Shown here in pieces: positions 8,962 through 18,288 of a DNA stretch of 32,592 nucleotides. Under the pieces are notes generated by a model, which was not told the DNA's origin, made no database searches, and saw only the letters and a program-made list of their open reading frames with translations. How positions within the stretch are numbered: position 1 is the first letter of the stretch; every line of letters starts with the position of its first letter. The stretch lies in the NCBI GenBank assembly GCA_022570885.1, contig JACZYW010000007.1, positions 1 to 32,592 of the forward strand. The letters run 5' to 3'. Origin of the DNA: Chloroflexota bacterium. Its GTDB lineage: Bacteria > Chloroflexota > Dehalococcoidia > DSTF01 > RBG-16-68-14. Both the position numbers and the translations under genes were made by a program.

Positions 8962-10467
8962 CTATCCTACCCCCGGGATGCGCAGCACCGAATCGGCGAT
9001 GCGGTCGACGAACGGGCTGGGGAACACCCCCATGAAGACGATGAAGGCGATGAGCAACGCGCCCGCGGCCTGCTCCAGGTGGGACATCTCCTTCAGGTCT
9101 GCCCATCGCTCGTTGGCCGGGCCGAAGAAGGCCTGGGACAGCATTCGCAGGATGTAGACCGCGGTGATCGCCGCGCCCAGGATGCCCAATGCGCCCAGGG
9201 CGGGGTAGGTTTGGAACGTGCCCACGAAGACGTTGAACTCGGCGACGAAGCCGGAGAGGCCCGGTAACCCAAGCGAGGCGAGCCCGGCAATGGAGAAGAA
9301 TGCGACGAAGCGCGGCATCTTCTGGGCCAGCCCGCCGAAGACGGACATGTCGCGTGTGTGGGCCTGGTCGTAGAGCGCGCCTACCATGGCGAAGAGGAGG
9401 GCCGTCATCACGCCGTGCGAGAACATCTGGAGCACCGCCCCGTTCACGCCGATCGGATTGAGCGTCGCCAGCCCCACCAGCACGTAGCCCATGTGGCTCA
9501 CGCTGGAGTAGCCTATCATGTACTTGAGATCGGTCTGCGCCATCGCCGATATCGCGCCGTAGACGACGTTGACCGTGCCCAGCGTGATCAGCGCCGGCAT
9601 CCAGAAGTCGGCGCCCTCCGGCAGGAGCTGCATCCCCAGCCGGATGATGCCGAAGGCGCCCAGCTTCATCAGCACGCCGGCGTGGAGCATGCTCACCGCT
9701 GTCGGCGCGGCCACATGGCCATCGGGCGACCAGGTGTGGAAGGGCCAGAGGCCGGCCAGCACCCCGCAGCCGATGAGGAAGAGCGGGAAGACGATCTTCT
9801 GGAAGTTCTCGTCGAACTCCACCTCGTATAGCGTCGGCAGATCGAACGTGCCGATGCCCGCCTCGACGAAGACGGCGAAGATGCCGACGAAGATGAATAC
9901 GCTGGCGCCCACCAGGTAGAGCATCAGCTTCATCGCGCTGTACTCCTTGGTCCGCGCGAAGGTGGGGAAGACGCTGCTCGATCCCCAGACGCCGATGAGC
10001 AGGTACATCGGCAGCACGGCCAGCTCGTAGAAGAAGAACCAGAAGAAGAGGTCTAGCGAGGCGAAGACGCCGAAGACGCCGGCGACCAACACGAAGAAGA
10101 GGACGAAATAGTCCTTGTTCCGGTAGTCGATCTTCCACGAGATGATCGTTCCGGTGAAGGCGACGATGCCGGTGAGCAGCACCATCGGCGCGCCGATGCC
10201 GTCGATCCCCAGGTGGAGGGTGATGCCGTTCTCGCCGAGAAAGCCGATGTTCTCGATCCAGGTCCAGCGCAGTTCGAACTGGAACTGGTCGCCGCTGGAG
10301 AGCTGGTAGGCGAAGAAGGCGTAGAGCGAGAGGCCGAAGAGGACGAAGCCCGTCGCCACCGCGAGTACGCGTATCGCGTTCGGGTAGCGCGAGGGGATGA
10401 CGGTCAGCGCCAGCGCCGTCAGCAGCGGCACGGCGATGGTCGCCAGCAGGATGTAGCCTGTTTGCAT
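8962..10467 (-). CDS. nuoM: NADH-quinone oxidoreductase subunit M
   Basis: LGIDGIGAPMVLLTGIV...FFYELAVLPMYLLIGVWG...TWSPDGHVAAPTAVSMLHAGVLMKLGAFGIIR. Confidence 0.95.
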   Translation of the reverse strand: MQTGYILLATIAVPLLTALALTVIPSRYPNAIRVLAVATGFVLFGLSLYAFFAYQLSSGDQFQFELRWTWIENIGFLGENGITLHLGIDGIGAPMVLLTGIVAFTGTIISWKIDYRNKDYFVLFFVLVAGVFGVFASLDLFFWFFFYELAVLPMYLLIGVWGSSSVFPTFARTKEYSAMKLMLYLVGASVFIFVGIFAVFVEAGIGTFDLPTLYEVEFDENFQKIVFPLFLIGCGVLAGLWPFHTWSPDGHVAAPTAVSMLHAGVLMKLGAFGIIRLGMQLLPEGADFWMPALITLGTVNVVYGAISAMAQTDLKYMIGYSSVSHMGYVLVGLATLNPIGVNGAVLQMFSHGVMTALLFAMVGALYDQAHTRDMSVFGGLAQKMPRFVAFFSIAGLASLGLPGLSGFVAEFNVFVGTFQTYPALGALGILGAAITAVYILRMLSQAFFGPANERWADLKEMSHLEQAAGALLIAFIVFMGVFPSPFVDRIADSVLRIPGVG

Positions 10468-10477
10468 CTTCCCTCTC

Positions 10478-12373
10478 TTACTTCAGCGAGAATGCCACCA
10501 GCGTCAGCGCCACGATGCCGATGACGATGGCGAGAGCGTAGTTGGGCAGCCGGCCCGTCTGCTGAAACTTCAGCAGGTAGCCGATGAAGCCTGTCGCTTG
10601 GGCGCTGCCGTCGACGATGGTGTCGTTGACAACGTTTCGGTCGAACCAGGCGAGCATGCGCGAGGCCATCAGCACGACGCGGTCGATGACCGCCTGGTAG
10701 AGGTCGTCCAGGTAGTACTTGTTGACCAGCAGGGTATGCACCGGCTTCAGCACAATGGCCGCGATGATCGCCAGGCCGGGACGCTCCTTCCAGATGAGCC
10801 AGCCGACGCCGAGGCCGGACGCCACGAGCAGCGTCGAGCCGATGGCGACGGCGACGTCGAAGCGGAAGACCTCCGGCTCGTGCAAGAAGATGATCTCGCC
10901 GATGCCGCCGGGGAAGCCCATCGCGCGGCCCACCTGGTCGAAGACGACGAAGCCGGCCACTACCGACAGCACGGCCAGCAGTACGAGCGGCACCGACATC
11001 GTGGGCGGCCCGTCGTGGGCGTGCTCGATGGCCTCCGGCTCCTTCGCTTCGCCCAGGAAGGTGAGGATGAAGAGCCGCGCCATGTACATCGCCGTCACCG
11101 GCAGGGTCAGCAACAGGAGCGCGAAGACCGCGCGGTTCTCCGTGGCGACGACGAGGATCTCGTCCTTCGCCCAGAAGCCGGCTAGGAAGGGCAGGCCGGC
11201 CATCGCCAGCGCGCCGATGGCGAACGTGGCGCCCGTAAGCGGCATCTTCGACCAGAGCCCGCCGAGCTGCGAGACGTCCTGTCGCTCGGTGGCGTGGATG
11301 ACGGAGCCGGCGCCCAGGAAGAGGAGCGCCTTGAAAAAGGCGTGAGCAAACAGATAGAGCATCGCGGCGGCAGGCGAGCCCAGGCCCAGTGCTACGAACA
11401 TCAGGCCCAGGCTGTTGAGCGTGGAGTAGGCGATGACGCGCTTGATATCGGTCATCACCAGCCCCATCGACGCCGAAAGGAACGTCGTTAGCAGGCCGAC
11501 GGCCAGTATCAGCTCCTGCGCGCCCGCTACCAGCTCGAAGAGAGGCAGAGTGCGGGTGACCAGGTAGACGCCGGCCACCACCATCGTCGCGGCGTGGATC
11601 AGCGCGCTGACGGGCGTGGGGCCCTCCATCGCGTCGGGCAGCCAGACGTGGAACGGGAACTGGGCCGACTTGCCCATCGCGCCCATGAAGATCAGGAAGA
11701 CCGATGCCGTCAGCACTTCGGTGCGGATCTGCCCGGCCTGGGCCGCTTCGATCACCCCCTGGATGCTGAAGGTGCCGGTTTCGCGCCAGAGCAGGATGAT
11801 GGCGATAAGCAGCCCCACATCGCCCAGTCGCGTGGTGATGAACGCCTTCTTCGCCGCCTCGGCCGCGGAGCGTAGGTGGCTGTAGTGGCCGATGAGCAGG
11901 TATGAGCAGAGCCCTACCAGCTCCCAGGCGAAGTAGAGGACGAGGAAGTTATCGGCCAGCACCAGCGCCAGCATGGAGGCGACGAAGAGCGATATCACGG
12001 CGTAGTACCAGCCGTAGCGCGAGTCGCCCTTCATGTAGCCCAGCGAGTACACCTGCACCATGAGGGCGACGAAGCTCACCACCACGAGCATCACGACGGT
12101 GATGGCGTCGACGTGGACGCCTAAGTTGAGCGTGAGGTAGCCGGGGACGCTCATCCATTCGATGCTGTTCGTGACGCCGCCGAACTCAGGCCCGTGTTCG
12201 GCGATGGCGCTGGTCAGGTCGGCGATGATGGGGAAGGTGAGCGCGAAGGTGGTGAAGATGGCGGCGATCGCCAGCCAGTCGCCCTTGCGGGGGAGGTACG
12301 GGCCGAAGAGCGTCAGGACCACGAAGGCCCCTGCGGGCAAGAGGGGCAGCAGCCAGGCCTCCGACATGCCCAT
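10478..12373 (-). CDS. nuoL: NADH-quinone oxidoreductase subunit L
   Basis: 631 aa, WELVGLCSYLLIGHY, HVWLPDAMEGPTPVSALIHAATMVVAGVYL, HAFFKALLFLGAGSVIHA. Confidence 0.96.
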   Translation of the reverse strand: MGMSEAWLLPLLPAGAFVVLTLFGPYLPRKGDWLAIAAIFTTFALTFPIIADLTSAIAEHGPEFGGVTNSIEWMSVPGYLTLNLGVHVDAITVVMLVVVSFVALMVQVYSLGYMKGDSRYGWYYAVISLFVASMLALVLADNFLVLYFAWELVGLCSYLLIGHYSHLRSAAEAAKKAFITTRLGDVGLLIAIILLWRETGTFSIQGVIEAAQAGQIRTEVLTASVFLIFMGAMGKSAQFPFHVWLPDAMEGPTPVSALIHAATMVVAGVYLVTRTLPLFELVAGAQELILAVGLLTTFLSASMGLVMTDIKRVIAYSTLNSLGLMFVALGLGSPAAAMLYLFAHAFFKALLFLGAGSVIHATERQDVSQLGGLWSKMPLTGATFAIGALAMAGLPFLAGFWAKDEILVVATENRAVFALLLLTLPVTAMYMARLFILTFLGEAKEPEAIEHAHDGPPTMSVPLVLLAVLSVVAGFVVFDQVGRAMGFPGGIGEIIFLHEPEVFRFDVAVAIGSTLLVASGLGVGWLIWKERPGLAIIAAIVLKPVHTLLVNKYYLDDLYQAVIDRVVLMASRMLAWFDRNVVNDTIVDGSAQATGFIGYLLKFQQTGRLPNYALAIVIGIVALTLVAFSLK

Positions 12374-12432
12374 TAGTTAGCCGCCTGATTGCTACTCGAC
12401 ATAAGATTAGGCCATGTACTGCATTCCCAGGC

Positions 12433-12456
12433 GGGACAGACCCGAAGGTCTGTCCC
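12433..12456. repeat. Dispersed palindromic repeat GGGACAGACC-CGAA-GGTCTGTCCC (copy 1), nuoL-nuoK gap
   Basis: Perfect 10-bp stem; near-identical copy at 18861-18883. Confidence 0.85.
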
Positions 12457-12476
12457 TACGGACGAACGCTTGCTGC

Positions 12477-12803
12477 TCACCACTTCAGCTCGTCTATCTC
12501 GTCCACGTTGGCGGTCTTCCGGTAGCGGAAGATGCGCAGGATGATGGCCAGCGCCAACCCCGCCTCCGCCGCGGCGATGGTGATGATGAAGATGGCGAAG
12601 ATGATGCCGATGAACTGCTCAGGCGAGGTATACGCGGCGAAGGCCACCATGTTCACGCTGGCCGCGTTCAGCATCAGCTCTATGGACATGAGAATGAGCA
12701 CGGCGTTGCGCCGGGTGAGGACGCCGTAGACGCCCAGAGAGAAGAGGATAGCGCTGAGGACGAGGAAGTGCTCGAGCGGGATCTGTTGAGTGACAGCCTC
12801 CAA
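12477..12803 (-). CDS. nuoK: NADH-quinone oxidoreductase subunit K
   Basis: LEHFLVLSAILFSLGVYGVLTRRNAVLILMSIELMLNAASVNMVAF... Confidence 0.95.
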   Translation of the reverse strand: MEAVTQQIPLEHFLVLSAILFSLGVYGVLTRRNAVLILMSIELMLNAASVNMVAFAAYTSPEQFIGIIFAIFIITIAAAEAGLALAIILRIFRYRKTANVDEIDELKW

Positions 12804-12805
12804 CC

Positions 12806-13303
12806 CTACTCTCCCTCATCCTGGTGCGACAGCACGATCGCGCCAACGAGCGCAACGAGCAGCACAAGCGAAGCGATCTCGAACGGTACCGCCCAGCGGC
12901 GGAAGAGCGCGTCGCCCAGCACTTCGAAGGGGACGAGCGTCGTCTCCCCCACATCGCCGGGCCAATTGCTCGTGGCGACGGCGGCGATGAGCAGTCCCCC
13001 CAGCAGCGACGAGACGACGGCGGCGAGGGGCCACTGGGAGCCCACCATCGTCTCGGGCAGGTCGCTGGCGCGGGTGAGCATCAGAGCGAAGATGAGCAGC
13101 ACGGTGACGGCGCCGCCATAGATGAGCACCTGCACCAGCGCCAAGAACTCCGATGCCAGCAGGATGTAGAGTCCGGCCACTGCCAGCATCGCCAGGATCA
13201 GGAAGAGGGCTGCGTGGACGGCGCTCCGCATGAGCACCACTCCCAGGCCGCCTGTCACCGCTAGCGCGGCGATGAGATAGAAGACGCCTTGCGCTACTGT
13301 CAT
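12806..13303 (-). CDS. nuoJ: NADH-quinone oxidoreductase subunit J
   Basis: MTVAQGVFYLIAALAVTGGLGVVLMRSAVHAALFLILAMLAVAGLYILLASEFLALVQVLIYGGAVTVLLIFALML. Internal ATG at 13303 preferred over the track start at 13357. Confidence 0.93.
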   Translation of the reverse strand: MTVAQGVFYLIAALAVTGGLGVVLMRSAVHAALFLILAMLAVAGLYILLASEFLALVQVLIYGGAVTVLLIFALMLTRASDLPETMVGSQWPLAAVVSSLLGGLLIAAVATSNWPGDVGETTLVPFEVLGDALFRRWAVPFEIASLVLLVALVGAIVLSHQDEGE

Positions 13304-13370
13304 ACTGCCGTTGTGGCTCTCATCGCGTAATCTAAAGTATCGCCCAATTACGAACAACCGTAGGGGGCCT

Positions 13371-13835
13371 TCATTCGGCCACCCACGTATCGATCTTCTC
13401 TTGCTTGTGTTGCGACAGAAGCTGGTCCAGGTCCAGCACCAGATCGTTGCGGTCGAACTTCGAGAGCTCGTGGCCGGCCCAGGTGTTGTTCATCGCGATC
13501 GCCTCGAAGTTGCACACCTCCACGCAGATGTTGCAGCGCATGCAGCGCCCGTAGTCGATCCAGAACTCGTCGATGATCTTGCGCCGCTTGCTCTTATCAT
13601 CCGCGTGGAGCGGGTTGTCCTTCATCGTCACGGTCATGCATTCGACGGGGCAGGCGCGTTCGCAGGCGTGGCAGCCGGTGCAGAACGGCTCGTCGACGTC
13701 CTTGTCCCAGAGCAGGATCGGGAAGGCGCGGTCGCGTTGGGGCACCTCTCGGTGCTTCGTCGGGTACTCGATCGTCACCGGCTTGCGCAGCGTCATCGCG
13801 AAGGTGACGTACATGGCCTTGAGGATTCCGATCAT
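13371..13835 (-). CDS. nuoI: NADH-quinone oxidoreductase subunit I (two 4Fe-4S clusters)
   Basis: CTGCHACERACPVECM and CMRCNICVEVCNFEAI ferredoxin motifs in a Nuo context. Confidence 0.94.
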   Translation of the reverse strand: MIGILKAMYVTFAMTLRKPVTIEYPTKHREVPQRDRAFPILLWDKDVDEPFCTGCHACERACPVECMTVTMKDNPLHADDKSKRRKIIDEFWIDYGRCMRCNICVEVCNFEAIAMNNTWAGHELSKFDRNDLVLDLDQLLSQHKQEKIDTWVAE

Positions 13836-13880
13836 CGTTCAGCTCTCCTTACTCGCTCCGGCGAGTTTGTTCTTGTTGGA

Positions 13881-14055
13881 TTAGCCACAGATTGACACCG
13901 ATTGGCACAGATAGTTTTCCTGTTGCACTAGCCACAGATCGACACCGATTGGCACAGATAGTTTTCCTGTTGTATTAGCCACAGATCGACATAGATTAGC
14001 ACAGATAGTTTTCCTGCTGTATTGGCCACAGATCGACATAGATTAGCACAGATAG
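13881..14055. repeat. Four-copy 47-bp tandem repeat between nuoI and nuoH
   Basis: Units start at 13881, 13928, 13975 and 14022: YTRGCCACAGATYGACAYMGATTRGCACAGATAGTTTTCCTGYTGYA; the last copy is truncated. Confidence 0.95.
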
Positions 14056-14099
14056 GTGATTGACTTGCTGCGCCCATTTGCCTGAAGATCTCACGCCCA

Positions 14100-15275
14100 T
14101 CACGCCGAGCTGCCGCCTTCCGCGCCTTCGGGAGCCGTCAGTGACGCTGTTGCCTTGCGGCCTCCGCGAACGGGTATGAGCCGCACTTTGCGCGGCTCGG
14201 TCTGCCCCACGCGCGCGATGATGTACCCGGCCAGCGCCAGCCCCGCGCCCGAGGTGAGCAGCAGGAAGATGTGCGGCCAACCGTAGACCAGCACCAGGCC
14301 GTTGAGAAAGATCTGGAGGAAGGAGAGCGGGATGAGCACTTTCCAGCAGTAGCTCATGAGCTGGTCGATGCGTAGCCGGGGAAAGCTGAAGCGGATCCAG
14401 ATGAACAGCAGGATCAGGAGGCTGGTCTTGGCAAAGGTCCAGATCAGCTGTAGCCAGAGTCCCGCTTCTGCACCCAGCGGCCAGTTCCAGCCCCCGAGGA
14501 AGACGATGGCGCCCAGCAGGCTGTAGATGAAGAGGCTTGCGTAGGACGCGAGGAAGAACATCGACCAGCGGATGCCGCTGTACTCGATGAACGGCCCGCC
14601 TACCACCTCCGACTCCGCCGTCGGGATGTCGAAGGGCTGGCGCTCCAGCTCGGCCAGGACGGCGGCGATGAAGATGAAGAACGCGAGCGGCTGCCAGACG
14701 ACGAGCGGCACCCGCCCCTGGAACTCTACGATCTCGTGCAAGGCGAGGGAGCCGGCCACCATCGAGACGGCCAGCAGCGACAGCACCAGCGGCACCTCGT
14801 AGCTGATGAGCTGCGCCGCCGCCCGCATGCCGCCCAGCAGGGCGTACTTGTTGTCGGAGGCCCAGCCGGCCAGGAGGAAGCCGAGGAATGAGAGTCCGGT
14901 CACCGCCACGACGTAGAACAGCCCCAGGTCCAGGAAGCTGATCGCCAAGTTTTGCGTAAAGGGAATGGCGATGAAGGCGAGGAAGGTGGGGACGAAGACG
15001 GCGAAGGGCGCTAACTCGAAGATCCAGCGGTCCGCGGTGGCGGGCCGCAGGTCTTCCTTCCCGATGAGTTTGAGCGCGTCGGCCAGGGACTGGAGCGTCC
15101 CGTGCGGCCCTACGCGCATTGGCCCCAGCCGATTCTGCATGCGCGCGGCGACCTTGCGCTCGATGTAGATCAGCGCCATCACGACGACTGTCATCAGCCC
15201 GACGATCACGATCACGCCTACGAAGGCGTCCAACCAGGCGTTTTCGATGTTGATACCGGCGCTTGGCATGCTCAT
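14100..15275 (-). CDS. nuoH: NADH-quinone oxidoreductase subunit H
   Basis: ALIYIERKVAARMQNRLGPMRVGPHGTLQSLADALKLIGKEDLRP...ELERQPFDIPTAESEVVGGPFIEYSGIRW. Confidence 0.96.
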   Translation of the reverse strand: MSMPSAGINIENAWLDAFVGVIVIVGLMTVVVMALIYIERKVAARMQNRLGPMRVGPHGTLQSLADALKLIGKEDLRPATADRWIFELAPFAVFVPTFLAFIAIPFTQNLAISFLDLGLFYVVAVTGLSFLGFLLAGWASDNKYALLGGMRAAAQLISYEVPLVLSLLAVSMVAGSLALHEIVEFQGRVPLVVWQPLAFFIFIAAVLAELERQPFDIPTAESEVVGGPFIEYSGIRWSMFFLASYASLFIYSLLGAIVFLGGWNWPLGAEAGLWLQLIWTFAKTSLLILLFIWIRFSFPRLRIDQLMSYCWKVLIPLSFLQIFLNGLVLVYGWPHIFLLLTSGAGLALAGYIIARVGQTEPRKVRLIPVRGGRKATASLTAPEGAEGGSSA

Positions 15276-16390
15276 CTGTCCACGTCACAGAGCACGATGT
15301 CTACCGAGCCGAGGATGGCGACGGCATCGGCGATGTAATTGCCGATGGTCATCGTTCGCAGGGCCGAGAGGTTGGAGAACGAGGGCGAGCGGATCTTCAG
15401 CCGGTAGGGCTTGTCACCGCCCTTGGAGACGATGTAGATCCCGTACTCGCCGCGGGCGTTCTCCACCGCGGCGTAGACCTCGCCCTCCGGCGCGCGGAGC
15501 TTGCGGGGCAGCTTCTCGGGCAGGATGGGCCCTTCGGGCAGCTGCTCCAGCGCCTGCTCGACGATGCGAATCGACTGGTGGGTCTCCTCCAGCCGCACCA
15601 GGTAGCGGTCGTACACGTCGCCATACTGGCCGATAGGGATGTCAAAGTCGAAGCGGTCGTAGACTGAGTAGGGCTGGTCTTTGCGCAGGTCCCACGGGAC
15701 GCCGCTGGCGCGCAGCATCGGCCCCGTCAGGCCCCAGTCGATGGCGTCCTCGGCGCTGATCGCGCCCACGCCCTTCGAGCGGGCGACGAAGATCTCGTTG
15801 TTCGTGAGGAGCATGTCCAGGTCTTTCAGACCCTGCTTGGTCTGCGGGAGTACCTCTCGTACTCGCTGGACGAAGTTCTCTGGCACGTCCCAGACGACGC
15901 CGCCTGGGCGGAAGTAGCCGTACATCATCCGCTCGCCGGAGACCTCCTCGAAGATGTCCTGGATGTACTCGCGTTCGCGAAAGGCGTACATGAAGCTGGT
16001 GCCGAAGAGCCCGAGGTCGATGCCGAACGCGCCGATGAACATGAGATGGCTGGTGATGCGGTTGAGCTCGCAGAGGATGACGCGAAGGTACTCTGCCCGT
16101 TCCGGCACCTCCAGCTTGGTGAGCTTCTCCACGGCCATGCAGTAGGCCTGCTCGTTCAGGAACTGGGTCAGGTAATCGGTGCGGTCCTGGTAGCCGATGC
16201 CCTGGCGGTAGTCCATGTTCTCGGAGAGCTTTTCGCCGCCGCGGTGCATGTAACCGATGTGCGGTTCCACATCGATGACCTTCTCGCCATCGACGGTGAG
16301 CACCATGCGAAAGACGCCGTGGGTGCTGGGGTGCTGCGGCCCCATGTTGATGTTGATGTCGACGGTTTCTAGCTCTTGTTGCTGTACCAT
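15272..16390 (-). CDS. nuoD: NADH-quinone oxidoreductase subunit D
   Basis: NMGPQHPSTHGVFRMVLTVDGE...EPHIGYMHRGGEKL...; C-terminal SVDIVLCDVDR; 4-bp overlap with nuoH. Confidence 0.96.
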   Translation of the reverse strand: MVQQQELETVDININMGPQHPSTHGVFRMVLTVDGEKVIDVEPHIGYMHRGGEKLSENMDYRQGIGYQDRTDYLTQFLNEQAYCMAVEKLTKLEVPERAEYLRVILCELNRITSHLMFIGAFGIDLGLFGTSFMYAFREREYIQDIFEEVSGERMMYGYFRPGGVVWDVPENFVQRVREVLPQTKQGLKDLDMLLTNNEIFVARSKGVGAISAEDAIDWGLTGPMLRASGVPWDLRKDQPYSVYDRFDFDIPIGQYGDVYDRYLVRLEETHQSIRIVEQALEQLPEGPILPEKLPRKLRAPEGEVYAAVENARGEYGIYIVSKGGDKPYRLKIRSPSFSNLSALRTMTIGNYIADAVAILGSVDIVLCDVDR

Positions 16391-16448
16391 AGTTTCGCTA
16401 CTAGCTGCTCATTCTGGCCTAACGATCAAGCAAGCCGGCTGCGACCTC

Positions 16449-16892
16449 CTACTCGAAGAAGTCGCAATCGGCGATCTTCCATGCACCGTCCTCTTTCACC
16501 ACCCTATTGTAGTCCTCCTCGCTCCCCAGAGGCCCCTCTTCACCAGCAATGGAGGCCGTACCCTGAGGTGCGGCTTCGGCAGTGTCACCCTGTAAGTTCC
16601 GCACGTCAACGCCGGTCAGATCGAACTCGATGCCCAGAACCCCGACTAGATCGAGCGCCTCTGAGAGGCTATCCTCAACGTTCGCGCAGTTCGCTGAGAA
16701 TAAACCGGCCAGCGTATTGCCGTCACCGTCTTCGAAGGCGCTGTAGAACTCACGGACCAAGCTCTCAATAGCGGCTGTGTCGCCGTCGCCGTTTCCTCCA
16801 TTGCCATTGCCGCCGTCGTCTCCATTACCGCCGCAGGCCACAACCAGCAACCCGAACAAGAGAACCGCGAACAGCTTCAACACGATGTTCAT
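16449..16892 (-). CDS. Small lipoprotein, NTF2/SnoaL-like fold suspected, lodged inside the nuo cluster
   Basis: Lipobox LLVVACGG, then a Gly/Asn/Asp linker GGNGDDGGNGNGGNGDGD and an IESLVREFYSAFEDGDGNTLAGLF...VVKEDGAWKIADCDFFE pattern. Confidence 0.7.
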   Translation of the reverse strand: MNIVLKLFAVLLFGLLVVACGGNGDDGGNGNGGNGDGDTAAIESLVREFYSAFEDGDGNTLAGLFSANCANVEDSLSEALDLVGVLGIEFDLTGVDVRNLQGDTAEAAPQGTASIAGEEGPLGSEEDYNRVVKEDGAWKIADCDFFE

Positions 16893-16948
16893 GCTACCCT
16901 CCTTGGCAGTACGCTACACAACCTAGGAATCCCTTTCCAATGAGACCA

Positions 16949-17668
16949 TCACTCCTTGGTCTCCCCTTTGCCTTCTCCGGTCTCCTCGCCCAGCAGCTCG
17001 CCCTGCCACTCCTCGATCTCTGCCAGCGGGCTGTCCTTGCGTAGCGGAAAGTGATCGGTCATGTCCTCCGGCAGGAGCAGCGGCACCAGGTGCGGATGCC
17101 CCTCGAAGATGATGCCAAACATGTCGCGGGTCTCCCGCTCGTGCCAGTTCGCTCCCTGCCAGACGGAGGTGACGGAAGGCACCTGTGGGTCGTCTCGGGT
17201 CAGGCGAGTCTTGATCACCACTTCGTGCCCCTTCTCCAGCGAGACGAGCTGGTAGACGACCTCCAGGCCGTCCTCCAGGTAGTCGACGCCGAAGAGGGAG
17301 CGTAGGAACTTGCAGTCGAGGCTTGGGTCGTCCTTGGCGGTCTGCATCACCTGCGGGATGTCGTCCCGGCTGACCTCGATGATGACGCTGTCGAGGCCCT
17401 GGTAGGCCTCTAGCTTCACATCGGGCAGCGCCTGGGCGAAGAGGTCGGCGATGCCGCCGGGCGGAGGGCGCTCCCTATCGGATGTCTTCGCCTCGGCCGC
17501 CGGTTCTGGTAGGCCCGGGCGCTGAGAGGAGGCGCCTCCCGGAAGCACCTTGGGTCGCTCCGCCTTCGGCTGGCCCGCTCCACCTTGGGCCTTGCCTGCG
17601 GCGGGCTCTTTGCTCTGCTCGTTCGCCGCGCTCTCGGCCGGGCTTTCGCTCTGCTCCTGCTCCGCCAT
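16949..17668 (-). CDS. nuoC: NADH-quinone oxidoreductase subunit C, with low-complexity N-terminal extension
   Basis: HERETRDMFGIIFEGHPHLVPLLLPEDMTDHFPLRKD is diagnostic. ATG at 17668 overlaps the nuoB stop. Confidence 0.93.
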   Translation of the reverse strand: MAEQEQSESPAESAANEQSKEPAAGKAQGGAGQPKAERPKVLPGGASSQRPGLPEPAAEAKTSDRERPPPGGIADLFAQALPDVKLEAYQGLDSVIIEVSRDDIPQVMQTAKDDPSLDCKFLRSLFGVDYLEDGLEVVYQLVSLEKGHEVVIKTRLTRDDPQVPSVTSVWQGANWHERETRDMFGIIFEGHPHLVPLLLPEDMTDHFPLRKDSPLAEIEEWQGELLGEETGEGKGETKE

Positions 17669-18288
17669 TAAAACTTGCCGCGCTCCTCCATGATCTTGTG
17701 CTGTAGGGCGATGAATCCGTCGATGAGCGCCTCCGGCCGCGGCGGACAGCCGGGCACGTAGACATCCACGGGGATGATCTTGTCTACTCCTTGGAGGACG
17801 CGATCGTAGCGCGTGTAGGGGCCGCCGTTGGTGGCGCAGGCGCCCATGGAGATCACCCACTTCGGGTTGGGCATCTGTTCGTAGAGCAGCTTGACGGCCG
17901 GCGCCATCTTCTTCGTCACCGTCCCGGCGATGATCAGCACGTCTGCCTGTCGGGGCGAGGCGAAGGGCACGATGCCGAAGCGCTCCAGATCGTGGTGCGG
18001 CATGTAGGTGGCGATCATCTCGATGGCGCAGCAGGCGAGGCCGAAGGTGAGCGGCCAGAGCGACGACTTACGCACCAGCGCCAGCACGGCCTCCGTCGGC
18101 ACCTGCATCACGCCCGGCAGGATCTGCCGGTAGGCGGCCTTGCCGTAGTCCACTTCTACTGGTGTGAGGAGTTCCGCCTCTCGCTCGATGCCGGTCTTCG
18201 GCCGTTCGGAGGGCGGGACCACCTTGGGCGGCGCATCCGGCGTGTTGCTTACGTCGGTCTCGGCGGTCGCGCCTTCGGTTACTTCCAT
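17668..18288 (-). CDS. nuoB: NADH-quinone oxidoreductase subunit B
   Basis: [19 protein letters not shown]...[42 protein letters not shown]...[16 protein letters not shown]. Confidence 0.96.
   Translation of the reverse strand: MEVTEGATAETDVSNTPDAPPKVVPPSERPKTGIEREAELLTPVEVDYGKAAYRQILPGVMQVPTEAVLALVRKSSLWPLTFGLACCAIEMIATYMPHHDLERFGIVPFASPRQADVLIIAGTVTKKMAPAVKLLYEQMPNPKWVISMGACATNGGPYTRYDRVLQGVDKIIPVDVYVPGCPPRPEALIDGFIALQHKIMEERGKF

Noticed and set aside
13881-14055. CRISPR array
   Set aside because: Units are contiguous tandem copies with no unique spacers and there are no cas genes; it is a minisatellite-like repeat.
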